Source of the DNA: a virus
Strand: one strand, 5' to 3'
IMG/VR virus record: IMGVR_UViG_3300048686_000082
Span: 1-39,524 of that record
DNA: 39,524 nucleotides
Below are positions 31,074 to 38,390 of this stretch, piece after piece (positions within the stretch are counted from its first letter, which is position 1; each line of letters starts with the position of its first letter). The notes beneath the pieces were generated by a model that did not search any database, was not told the origin of the DNA, and saw only the letters and a program-made list of their open reading frames with translations. The position numbers were made by a program, and so were the translations under genes.

Positions 31074-31636
31074 GATAACTCCCTCATCTGAGTTACCAAC
31101 TGTATGGGTGGACAAGTATTCACGTCAAGCATTGAAGCAATTTGAACGGACTTCTCGGCGTGTTGCTCTACATTACCAATAGTGAGACGACCCAGACGAT
31201 CATAAAGATAACCAAGAGCATAAGCGCCGCCACTACCGATTCCATAAATCTTGTGATCAGATTTGATGAAAGATAAGTCCGTCGCGATATGGAATACATT
31301 CCCATCAAACGCGACAATGTAGTCGAATCCTGAGTCTTTATCTTTCGACGCTTCATAGGGGTCATATCCATTCTCTTTGAACGCCGTGAGTATCGACGGC
31401 ATAACTTTCTTACCCATCCACTGTATGGGATCTGCACCTTTGTATGCAGGTGGAGTCCAGTTGTAGGCAAGGATATCTCCTGGCCTAGCATCACCGACAA
31501 GACCTAGTAGATACTTACCGACGTGAATAATCTTAGGCGTGGCAGTGCTAATAGTTCGTAGGCTATCCTCAGTAATCTGGGAATCTGCTGCTAGAACTGC
31601 TCTATCTTCTAGTTCTATCGCTACTAATGTCGTCAC
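31070..31636 (-). CDS. Proteasome-beta/HslV-like Ntn hydrolase
   Basis: Read from GTG 31636, the 188-aa protein starts M-TTLVAIELEDRAVLAADS. The catalytic Thr1 follows the initiator Met directly as in HslV, Asp17 is in place, and a Lys follows at 34 (TPKIIHVGKYLLGLVGDA). IYGIGSGGAYALGYLYDR matches the HslV/beta-subunit GSGG motif. Such subunits self-assemble into barrels that degrade unfolded proteins with an ATPase partner; no ATPase partner gene is seen here. A GTG at 31681 would add 15 residues that would need removal. It heads the replication operon. The target could be host regulators or virion precursors. Confidence 0.87.
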   Translation of the reverse strand: MTTLVAIELEDRAVLAADSQITEDSLRTISTATPKIIHVGKYLLGLVGDARPGDILAYNWTPPAYKGADPIQWMGKKVMPSILTAFKENGYDPYEASKDKDSGFDYIVAFDGNVFHIATDLSFIKSDHKIYGIGSGGAYALGYLYDRLGRLTIGNVEQHAEKSVQIASMLDVNTCPPIQLVTQMRELS

Positions 31637-31642
31637 TGGATA

Positions 31643-31648
31643 ATGGTA
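31643..31648 (-). promoter_or_regulatory. Candidate -10 box for a leaderless operon start
   Basis: On the minus strand TACCAT lies six nt before GTG 31636, the spacing of leaderless transcripts common in Actinobacteria (TANNNT about 7 nt from the start codon). No SD is present at usual distance. This is weak evidence on its own. Confidence 0.35.
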
Positions 31649-31663
31649 ATGGATATATACGGC

Positions 31664-31681
31664 GTGTCGCCCCTGCGACAC
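31664..31681. promoter_or_regulatory. Operator-like inverted repeat upstream of the replication operon
   Basis: GTGTCGC CCCT GCGACAC is a perfect 7-bp dyad with a 4-nt centre. It lies around the -35 position of the candidate leftward promoter, which fits a repressor site; it may also be a leader hairpin. Confidence 0.55.
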
Positions 31682-31720
31682 ACTGATGGATGATTACAAT
31701 ATGAGCCGAAGGCGAATAAA

Positions 31721-31738
31721 CGGCACCTGTCGGTGCCG
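31721..31738. promoter_or_regulatory. Hairpin in the divergent region
   Basis: CGGCACC TGTC GGTGCCG has a perfect 7-bp stem and is followed by GGCCGAAGGCC and GGCGACCGACC. Together they form a GC-rich structured leader of the rightward gene at 31780 that could sequester or expose its AAGGAGG SD. Confidence 0.5.
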
Positions 31739-31779
31739 AGGCCGAAGGCCGAGAGGCGACCGACCTCAAGGAGGGAGCC

Positions 31780-32019
31780 GTGCAGAGAATGTGGTTCCGT
31801 CTACTTCGGCTGCTGAAATATAAAGACAGCCTACCACCTATCATTGCTGCTGATCTACGTACTCTTGGTCCAACCCACGCTTGTACTTGTGGTTGTACAG
31901 TCTTTTCTATCTTTGCACAGTTCGATGACTACGAGATTGCGTGGTGGGCATTGGATGGTCAATGTGCTAACTGTGGAAACCTAGTCAAAGTTCCCTGCCC
32001 TATCGATAAAGAGGCATAA
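31780..32019 (+). CDS. Actinophage-type zinc-ribbon protein
   Basis: The 79-aa protein begins at GTG 31780 with AAGGAGG just upstream. It contains PPIIAADLRTLGPTHACTCG, CTVF and a second knuckle QCANCGNLVKVPCPIDK. I recognise this as a small conserved actinophage protein; its function is unknown. It is the only rightward gene in this half of the genome and has its own structured leader and terminator, so it is regulated independently. Confidence 0.8.
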   Translation: MQRMWFRLLRLLKYKDSLPPIIAADLRTLGPTHACTCGCTVFSIFAQFDDYEIAWWALDGQCANCGNLVKVPCPIDKEA

Positions 32020-32027
32020 AAAAATAA

Positions 32028-32058
32028 GCCCCCATCCCGTTAGGGACAGGGGCCTTTT
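32028..32058. terminator. Bidirectional intrinsic terminator
   Basis: GCCCC-CA-TCCC and GGGA-CA-GGGGC form a GC-rich stem (internal CA/CA mismatch, GTTA loop, 32028-32053), with TTTT on the right and an A-run (32016-32026, a T-run on the minus strand) on the left. It lies between convergent genes, closing both the rightward zinc-ribbon gene and the whole leftward late operon. Confidence 0.8.
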
Positions 32059-32077
32059 GCCTCGCGCTATCTACAAA

Positions 32078-32263
32078 CTACTCTGCTCCGCGACCAAATT
32101 CTTTAGCCGATGGATCGAGCCACTTCAGTACTGGTCCAAGGAATCCAGCAAGTGCTGCTGCTCCAAGGGTTTTTACATCAGTTTCTCCTGCTAGGTAAAG
32201 TGCAATAGCAGCAGAGGCTGCAGCACGAAACCACGTCAGCGATATTTGCTTGAGTGTTTCCAT
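32078..32263 (-). CDS. Holin-like membrane protein
   Basis: The 61-aa protein has two short hydrophobic segments (RAAASAAIALYLAG and LGAAALAGFLGPVL) followed by KWLDPSAKEFGRG. The WLDP ending is familiar from actinophage holins. It is the last gene of the late operon and directly follows the endolysin. It probably forms holes in the cell membrane to release the endolysin. Confidence 0.75.
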   Translation of the reverse strand: METLKQISLTWFRAAASAAIALYLAGETDVKTLGAAALAGFLGPVLKWLDPSAKEFGRGAE

Positions 32264-32811
32264 TAGTTGCCTTTCGTTCGTTTATTGTGAACCTTACAGC
32301 AGGTGCAAGTTGGTGCTAAATTTGGTACCGAATTTGGTATCCAAATGCCACCTTTTGCCACCTTCTTTTTTGCTTGGGGCTGCAGGGCAGCCTTGAGTTG
32401 GTTCACAACTGTAGGTTGATTCATCCACCAAAACCAAGGGCTAGTGTCATTAGCGCTATCAGCGTTGATAGAAATATGAAGATGCTTAGAGTGAGGGTTA
32501 CTACCACTGTAAGGCCTATTGCCAGACTTAGCCTTGAGGCGTGACCAAATTTTCTTATTGAAGATGAGGTAAGCAACCCTTTCATCTTCCTTGAGTTTTT
32601 CAAATATCTCGGCACAGTCAATACCTGCCTTTGGATCGTGGGTCAGGTCTACCGCTAGTCCCGTGTTGTGATCTGAGTTAGGGCTTGCCTTGATGTGAGC
32701 CTTGCTTGGTAGGAGTCCATCCGATAACTTGCTCCGCTTGGGTACAAGCGCAGTTGCCTGCCGTAGAACGGCAATAGCAGCAGGTGTTGCACGTTTTGCA
32801 ACAGGTTTCAC
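32263..32811 (-). CDS. Endolysin, M15-family (VanY/endopeptidase-type) peptidase
   Basis: The 182-aa protein carries the M15 zinc-peptidase motifs SDHNTGLAVDLTHD (His48, Asp55) and HSKHLHISI (His112). It would cut peptide stems of peptidoglycan. There is no signal peptide, so a holin is required. The C-terminus has a Lys-rich linker and a CTCCKVHNK zinc-like or wall-binding tail. It lies between two small membrane-protein genes, a standard lysis cassette. Confidence 0.85.
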   Translation of the reverse strand: MKPVAKRATPAAIAVLRQATALVPKRSKLSDGLLPSKAHIKASPNSDHNTGLAVDLTHDPKAGIDCAEIFEKLKEDERVAYLIFNKKIWSRLKAKSGNRPYSGSNPHSKHLHISINADSANDTSPWFWWMNQPTVVNQLKAALQPQAKKKVAKGGIWIPNSVPNLAPTCTCCKVHNKRTKGN

Positions 32812-32814
32812 GGG

Positions 32815-33018
32815 TCATCTCCTCAGTGCTTCTTTGACTAGTTCAGTAAGCAAATCTACTTTTTCTTCTAGAGCGTTCACCTTATCCTTCATAGAACTAC
32901 CGCCATTAGGCTTGAGTTCATACAAGAAGGACTTGACTATCCAACGTAGTCCCATAAACAAAGTTGAGGCTATTCCAAGTATTGTGGCAATAAGCATTGC
33001 CCAATCTGCTACTGTCAT
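32815..33018 (-). CDS. Membrane protein, second holin-type candidate
   Basis: The 67-aa protein has one transmembrane helix (WAMLIATILGIASTLFMGL) and a C-terminal coiled coil (MKDKVNALEEKVDLLTELVK). One-helix proteins of this type are often annotated as holins or antiholins. It begins in a TAATG overlap with the tail gene. Confidence 0.7.
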   Translation of the reverse strand: MTVADWAMLIATILGIASTLFMGLRWIVKSFLYELKPNGGSSMKDKVNALEEKVDLLTELVKEALRR

Positions 33019-35231
33019 TATACGCTCCTGATTGTCACTACAAGAGTCCCACCAAAGCCAGTGAATCTCTTATCTTGCGGTGTGCGGTTGATAAAATCCA
33101 TCTCTTCAATCAGGCCAATATAGGATTCACCTGTACGGAAGTCCTCTATTCGGATGGTATCGCCTGCATTTTCTACTGCTTCAAGTTGTTGCATACGGTC
33201 CCAAGCAGAACCTTCATAACCTACTTCCACTCCGAACTTATCGCTCTCGTGGTCATAGCAGAATAGCGGATACTGAATCAAGCGCTGACGTGGTACGGCA
33301 GGTAGAGACTTGAGTTGGTAGCCAGTAAAGAGTGGACCAGCAGCGTTAGATGTTGTCGATCTGGTCAGTACAAACTTGAATCCTAGATACTCCTGTGCTC
33401 CGACAGGATATGGAATACCGATTTCCTGGACAGTAGATTCTTGTGCAAATGAACCAACAGAGTATTCAGTCTCATCATAGGCAATCGAATAGATATTCAA
33501 TCCACCATTGGTGGTATCAATACGTGGGGTAAGCAGTTTGAATATCTTACCTTCCAAGGTGTTGTAGCGTACAAAGCCTGTACGTAACTCTCCTTGGTAT
33601 ACAAAGTCAGTGTCAGACTCTATGTAGACAGAGCCATCAGTAGCGTCATAATTAGTTGTAAAGGCCAATCTATCGGTGCCATTGAGGAAGGCGCAGGCAG
33701 TGGTATAACGGCCTGTAATACGGCTTCCAGCCGTCTCTGGGAAGTAGTAGGTGTCCCAAGCATAAGGAAATACTAGAGGAGCAATCTGTGTGCCAAGGTC
33801 TACACGGGTAGTTCCAGGAGCGCCATCAACATTAGTAGCACACCAAACATAACGGTCACGGGCTGCAAAGTCATAAACAGGTTGCTCTGATTCAAAGACC
33901 AATGGGCCATAGGCTAGTGAGCCATCATCAGATACTGCCGCTACGCGTAAGCCTTTATCAGTTCCAATGAGCATATAGCCAAGATAGTAATAAATTCTAA
34001 AGATGCGCTCACCGCTAGGCATTTCAGCAGCAGTAATAGCACTGGTCAAAGTAGGCATTGTCCCATTAGATGCCAAGGTGAACTTCTGGATATTGGACTG
34101 AGATCCGCTATAGCCAGTTACATAGATAGCAGCACCGCTTGATGTGATGCTGGTATAGGTAAAGTCATCTACTGGGTGGGTATAGACGGCAGTAGGCAAA
34201 GCAGATGCAGTCGTAGAAATCTCAAATACTTTGTTGTTGATACAGGCAACGATACGTTCCTTGGTGAACTCCATTACCGCATCACTAACCACAATCGATG
34301 TGGTCTTGAACATTTCAGTAGCAGATACAGTTGCATCATCAGTCAGCAACTTCTTATACATAGCGGTCTTATCAGTACCAGCATCATCAATCAGGGCTAT
34401 CCAGTAGGCATAGACTCCATCATCGCAATAGGCGTAAACCTTGTAAGCACCAGATGCAGCATAGTCTTGGAAATGGGTAACACTGCTACTAGCAGTACCT
34501 GTAGCAGCAGTGGATGTTACGTTAGATGCAGTCTTGGCATAAGAGAATGTAGTAGTCGAACCGATTGCAGTAATGGTGTAGGTACCATTGAATGTGGCAT
34601 CTACTCCAGATACCACCACGCTCATACCAGTTGAGAAGCCGTGAGCAGCGCTGGTTGTTAGTGTGGCTACGTTAGAGGTCAGAGCCTTATTAGTAACGCT
34701 TGACGTTATGGTTGCATAAATCTTGTCAATGTCATAGCCATCAAGCATCAAGCAACCGTTGTAATCATTACTGTTCTTGGTCCACTTGATAGAACGCAGG
34801 AACTGTCCTGGTCTGTCATTTGATTGGATAGCAGTTTCAGTAACGTGAGTAGGTTCAGCATCATAGATAAGACTGACCTGACCCTTAGTCCAGACATCTA
34901 AACCTTTGGATTCTGTGTATTGGAAGCGTAACGATTCATCTTGAGCAGGCTCAAAGTACTTGATGCCTTGACCTAGATGGAATGATGACTGAGATCTGAA
35001 CCACCAACCAGTCAGGGATTGCTCGCCTGCTTCTCTGGTCTGGTCATACTGTTGCTTGCGGTACTGAGCCGTGACGCGACGATAGGGTGAATCATCGCTG
35101 GCTGCCAAAAAGAATGGCAAGCCGTTGATGGCTATATCGTAGGAAACTCCTGTGGCTTGAAAGTTAGTCGAGCCAGCAGGGTTAGACAGGGTATAGGGAA
35201 TACCCTCGGTAATATCGTCACCGTAGGACAA
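33018..35231 (-). CDS. Tail nozzle/tubular-B-like protein with inserted beta domain
   Basis: The 737-aa protein begins at TTG 35231, seven nt after AAGGAG. It shows repeated beta-propeller-like strands (GYMLIGTDKGLRVAA, DRYVWCATNVDGAPG) like nozzle/tail proteins of podoviruses (T7 gp12-type). Residues about 178-250 form an insertion with AHGFSTGMSVVVSGVDATFN, a small adhesin-like beta domain common in phage structural proteins. No tape-measure gene exists, which supports a short tail. The exact family is not certain. Confidence 0.75.
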   Translation of the reverse strand: MSYGDDITEGIPYTLSNPAGSTNFQATGVSYDIAINGLPFFLAASDDSPYRRVTAQYRKQQYDQTREAGEQSLTGWWFRSQSSFHLGQGIKYFEPAQDESLRFQYTESKGLDVWTKGQVSLIYDAEPTHVTETAIQSNDRPGQFLRSIKWTKNSNDYNGCLMLDGYDIDKIYATITSSVTNKALTSNVATLTTSAAHGFSTGMSVVVSGVDATFNGTYTITAIGSTTTFSYAKTASNVTSTAATGTASSSVTHFQDYAASGAYKVYAYCDDGVYAYWIALIDDAGTDKTAMYKKLLTDDATVSATEMFKTTSIVVSDAVMEFTKERIVACINNKVFEISTTASALPTAVYTHPVDDFTYTSITSSGAAIYVTGYSGSQSNIQKFTLASNGTMPTLTSAITAAEMPSGERIFRIYYYLGYMLIGTDKGLRVAAVSDDGSLAYGPLVFESEQPVYDFAARDRYVWCATNVDGAPGTTRVDLGTQIAPLVFPYAWDTYYFPETAGSRITGRYTTACAFLNGTDRLAFTTNYDATDGSVYIESDTDFVYQGELRTGFVRYNTLEGKIFKLLTPRIDTTNGGLNIYSIAYDETEYSVGSFAQESTVQEIGIPYPVGAQEYLGFKFVLTRSTTSNAAGPLFTGYQLKSLPAVPRQRLIQYPLFCYDHESDKFGVEVGYEGSAWDRMQQLEAVENAGDTIRIEDFRTGESYIGLIEEMDFINRTPQDKRFTGFGGTLVVTIRSV

Positions 35232-35241
35232 CGGTTACTCC

Positions 35242-35466
35242 TTACTTAGAAAGGGCTGCGATCTCTTCTGCGGTCAATCCGAGTGCTGCTAGTTTGGCTT
35301 CGGCTGTAGCCTTGGCTGCTGCCTTTGCTTCTTCTGCTGCGATGCGTTCTGCTTCTGCTACAGCGAAGGCTACTGCATCTGCTTCACGCTGTGCGATTTC
35401 TTCAGTGGTAAGTTCCACCTCTGTGGTAATTCCTGTTGAGCAATCTACTACGAGTTTATGTGTCAT
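35242..35466 (-). CDS. Small Ala/Glu-rich protein
   Basis: The 74-aa protein has an N-terminal strand pair (MTHKLVVDCSTGITTEVELT) and then a long Ala/Glu helix, ending GLTAEEIAALSK. I associate this pattern with small proteins of phage tail operons, perhaps chaperones of fibres. An A-rich SD (AACGAAAGGAAAACA) precedes the ATG. Confidence 0.75.
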   Translation of the reverse strand: MTHKLVVDCSTGITTEVELTTEEIAQREADAVAFAVAEAERIAAEEAKAAAKATAEAKLAALGLTAEEIAALSK

Positions 35467-35479
35467 TGTTTTCCTTTCG

Positions 35480-36004
35480 TTAGGAGTTTTTTATGCCGTA
35501 TAAGGTGGCGGTGGAGTATTGCATCCAACTAAAACCACCAGATGGTGTGAGAACTATAGATGTGATTGCGGATGTTCCTGTCCATCTACCTGCTACTAAA
35601 GGCGAAAGAGCAGCAGTAGCATTATTTTCTGTCACAGAATCTTCGCTAGTAGATTTTTGATTTGAAGAAGTATAGTTGGGGATATAAAGCGAAGCATTGC
35701 TAAAAGTATTTGCTGTAGTTCCATTTGAATTAGGTCTTACGGCACCCAATGATGTTGCCGCAACGCTTTCACCTGAACCTGCTGCACTTCCAGTGCCATA
35801 AACCTCTTTTGCGTAGTAATTGCTTCCTGAATCCCCATTGAAACGAAGGGTTGCAGCACCCCAATTACTTGAGGTATCTGTTGAGCGAAGTGAAGTAAGT
35901 AATACTAGGTCTGTATATGTTCCAGGTATGCTAGAGAAAGTAATATTGCTCGCCCCACCGCTACCAACAGTCACAGTCGCTATTGCTGTATATGTATTTG
36001 CCAT
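35480..36004 (-). CDS. Tail-fibre/adhesin paralogue 3
   Basis: The 174-aa beta-rich protein begins MANTYTAIATVTVGSGGASN, has FSSIPGTYTDLVLL, and ends STATLYGIKNS. It shares this frame (TVGSGGA ... SIP.TY ... LYGIK) with the genes at 36577 and 37145. Such compact domains often decorate tail fibres and bind receptors. It is probably a receptor-recognition or fibre-tip protein. Confidence 0.75.
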   Translation of the reverse strand: MANTYTAIATVTVGSGGASNITFSSIPGTYTDLVLLTSLRSTDTSSNWGAATLRFNGDSGSNYYAKEVYGTGSAAGSGESVAATSLGAVRPNSNGTTANTFSNASLYIPNYTSSNQKSTSEDSVTENNATAALSPLVAGRWTGTSAITSIVLTPSGGFSWMQYSTATLYGIKNS

Positions 36005-36564
36005 TATGCCTTCACCTTCTTTGCCAGCAGTTCAGGAGCGTAGCGCTCAAGAATCTCTTTCGCATATTTCACTTTATCCTCCACTCTCTGACCAGCAGGT
36101 TGAGCCTTTGACCATAGTTCTAGATTACTTAAACGATTGTCTTTTCTATTACCGTTCTTGTGATGTACTGATTCTTCAGCAGACAGCCATCTACCAAGAT
36201 GTTCTGCCATCACGAGGCGATGTTCATACACATTGCCACTTTTATTAGCCATCGGATGATTAGGTAGATGTAACGCTATGTATCCACCTTTATCGGAAAC
36301 ATAACCTATGGCTTGTACTGATTCAGGATGGTCGTATAGCGCTACTCTGCGGTAATGCATTCTGCACATACCTTTGGCTGTATGCGCCTTCTTGCATTTG
36401 CCTATAGTGCAATGTTTGTACTTACTAAAGTTTCCTCTAGGTAATACTTTGGCGATGTCGCCGTGAACTCTTAAGCGCTTGGCGTGCATAGCGCAGAGTC
36501 CTCTTTCCTTGCGAGACTTCTCGCATCCTTTTACCCCACAAGGGTAATGATTCTTATATGGCAT
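36004..36564 (-). CDS. HNH endonuclease (homing-type) with duplicated Cys/His knuckles
   Basis: The 186-aa protein has EHRLVMAEHLGRWL (114-127) and HHKNGNRKDNRLSNLEL (134-150), the HNH_3 motif pair. Two similar C-x4-C ... C-x2-H modules (Cys9, 14, 24, His27; Cys52, 57, 67, His70) precede it and probably bind zinc and DNA. It sits between two fibre paralogues, as free-standing homing endonucleases do, and overlaps the next gene's start by one base. Confidence 0.9.
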   Translation of the reverse strand: MPYKNHYPCGVKGCEKSRKERGLCAMHAKRLRVHGDIAKVLPRGNFSKYKHCTIGKCKKAHTAKGMCRMHYRRVALYDHPESVQAIGYVSDKGGYIALHLPNHPMANKSGNVYEHRLVMAEHLGRWLSAEESVHHKNGNRKDNRLSNLELWSKAQPAGQRVEDKVKYAKEILERYAPELLAKKVKA

Positions 36565-36576
36565 AGGGAAAGTATA

Positions 36577-37113
36577 TTACGCGGATGCCTTGATGCCGTA
36601 GAGAGTTGCAGTAAATCCCGATGCAAAAGTTCCTGCATTTGGCATTATCTTAATGGTATTTATTGCACTAGTAGAACGCCATAAATTCACCAGAGTTTCA
36701 ACACCAGAATATGTTGCATCTCCAGGCTCAACCCTGCTGTTAGCAAGGATTGTTTTGTATGTCGTGGTGTTTGAATAATTCATAAAGTGCATCTGTGACA
36801 TTCCTGCTTGGCTAGTAGTAATTGACGTGTACCAATTTGACCTACCAGTAGTAGTTGTATCTAATCTATTACTGAATGGGGTTGCGGAATATGCGCGGGC
36901 ACCCATTGTGGTATAAGAATAATTTGAGCCAGTATCTACCGAACCATTACCTACTTGAAAGTTGACGCTCTCAGTACCACTAGACAATTTTGCATTAGAA
37001 AATATCAAAACCAAATCAGTATAACTACCACTAATGCTTGAGAATGTCACACTGCTCTGTGCGCTACCTAGCGTTGTCGTTGCTATCGGCTCGTATGTTG
37101 CTCCTGCTGCCAT
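36577..37113 (-). CDS. Tail-fibre/adhesin paralogue 2
   Basis: The 178-aa protein shares SVTFSSISGSYTDLVLIFSN and the ending ATLYGIKASA with its neighbours. The middle part (YSYTTMGARAYSATPFSNRL) is divergent, as expected of receptor-binding surfaces under selection. Confidence 0.75.
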   Translation of the reverse strand: MAAGATYEPIATTTLGSAQSSVTFSSISGSYTDLVLIFSNAKLSSGTESVNFQVGNGSVDTGSNYSYTTMGARAYSATPFSNRLDTTTTGRSNWYTSITTSQAGMSQMHFMNYSNTTTYKTILANSRVEPGDATYSGVETLVNLWRSTSAINTIKIMPNAGTFASGFTATLYGIKASA

Positions 37114-37144
37114 TACGCACCTGCCTTTGTAAAGTTAGTTGTCA

Positions 37145-37720
37145 TTATGCACTCTTGATTCCATATAGGGCAAAGTGGGAGTATTGTGCCCAGTTTCCAT
37201 TATTGCCAAATATCTTTATACTTGTAATAGCGTTTGTGCTAAGCCATAAACCAGAACTATAGGTGAGTGCTCCGCTCCCATTTTTATCTAAACCATTTAG
37301 ATTTCTAACTGTTTTATATTTATTTGTATTTGCATAATCTAAAATGTCAAATACACCAGCGGAAAATATGCTTGCTGATGTTTGTGCGGTAGAAACTTCA
37401 CCGATAACAATTTGTCCCTGAACACCCGCTGCAAGAGCACCAGCAGTAACGGTGGAACCATCTCCAAGAATCCAGTGATAAGATACGTAATTTGCAGCAG
37501 TTGTATCACTATTGAATTGTATTGAAAAGTTATCCCCGCTGGCGTTTCTTGTATCCCTTGCTAATAATCTCACTTGTAAATGAGAATATGTTGCAGGAAT
37601 AGATGTAAATTCTGCACTTGTAGCACCACCACTACCAACAGTTACAGTAGCAATAGACTCAAAAGAAGTACTAGCGACATTGGTTGCTGAAGCAAAGATG
37701 CCAAGAGATATAGGTGTCAC
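37145..37720 (-). CDS. Tail-fibre/adhesin paralogue 1
   Basis: The likely start is GTG 37720 (GTGA overlap, GGAG upstream), giving 191 aa. It contains ATVTVGSGGATSAEFTSIPA and ends HFALYGIKSA. It is homologous to the 36577 and 35480 products, with different middle sections. Confidence 0.75.
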   Translation of the reverse strand: MTPISLGIFASATNVASTSFESIATVTVGSGGATSAEFTSIPATYSHLQVRLLARDTRNASGDNFSIQFNSDTTAANYVSYHWILGDGSTVTAGALAAGVQGQIVIGEVSTAQTSASIFSAGVFDILDYANTNKYKTVRNLNGLDKNGSGALTYSSGLWLSTNAITSIKIFGNNGNWAQYSHFALYGIKSA

Positions 37721-38070
37721 GCTGACAAGTCTCCTATCAGAACCCAAGTGTTGGTGTCACGCTTGACGATAGTCGCAGCAGACCACTGTGCTCTTAGTTT
37801 CAACCCTGGAGTTCCATTGACTGTTACTGTTGCAGCACCTGCCACAGTCACCTGACCTGCGCCAGTCTGTAAGATGTTGACCTGTGATCCGATAGGAAAT
37901 GCGGTAGTCGCATTTGTCGGTACAGTCAGAGTAATGGCTGAAGCGTTGTTGAGTTCAACCATAGTGTTATTTGAATCTGTCAATGCAATGGTATAGGTAG
38001 TTCCAGTCTGAGCATTAGTTGTATATGCCGTAGATGGACTTACTGTTCCACCAATAATTGCTACGCTCAT
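37717..38070 (-). CDS. Small tail-fibre domain protein
   Basis: The 117-aa protein contains TNAQTGTTYTIALTDSNNTM, ASAITLTVPTNATTAFPIGS, GAGQVTVAGAATVTVNG and WVLIGDLSA. It is nearly the same domain as the C-terminal 100 residues of the 38390-39223 product, but as a separate gene. Beta-rich; fibre or tip protein. Confidence 0.78.
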   Translation of the reverse strand: MSVAIIGGTVSPSTAYTTNAQTGTTYTIALTDSNNTMVELNNASAITLTVPTNATTAFPIGSQVNILQTGAGQVTVAGAATVTVNGTPGLKLRAQWSAATIVKRDTNTWVLIGDLSA

Positions 38071-38390
38071 CAGTTACCTTCCGATCCGAACGCTGAGAAC
38101 GATGTATTTCCTGTCGTTGAATAGACTGTGATGACATCTGTGTTAGCCAGCGTGATACCGCCTTGGATGCTAAATACAGCACCTGCTGCTAGTGGTACGC
38201 CATAGGCGATGTAGTGCTGGTTAGCCAAGGTTGCACCTGCTGGACGGACTGCAACGCGGATTGTGTCCTGAGTAGAGCCAATGTTTGAAGCATTGAGTGT
38301 AGATACAATCGTTGCACTACCTGCAGTGAGAAGGGTTGTGGCAGTAGCAGCAGTAGGTGCGCTCTGCGCTAGTACTTTATATGTAGGCAT
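38070..38390 (-). CDS. Hypothetical tail-associated protein
   Basis: The start is at ATG 38390 (TAATG overlap), giving 106 aa; the frame is open to 38420. The sequence MPTYKVLAQSAPTAATATTL and later NQHYIAYGVPLAAGAVFSIQ resembles small beta-sandwich proteins in phage tail operons. It sits between two genes sharing a duplicated domain. Confidence 0.72.
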   Translation of the reverse strand: MPTYKVLAQSAPTAATATTLLTAGSATIVSTLNASNIGSTQDTIRVAVRPAGATLANQHYIAYGVPLAAGAVFSIQGGITLANTDVITVYSTTGNTSFSAFGSEGN

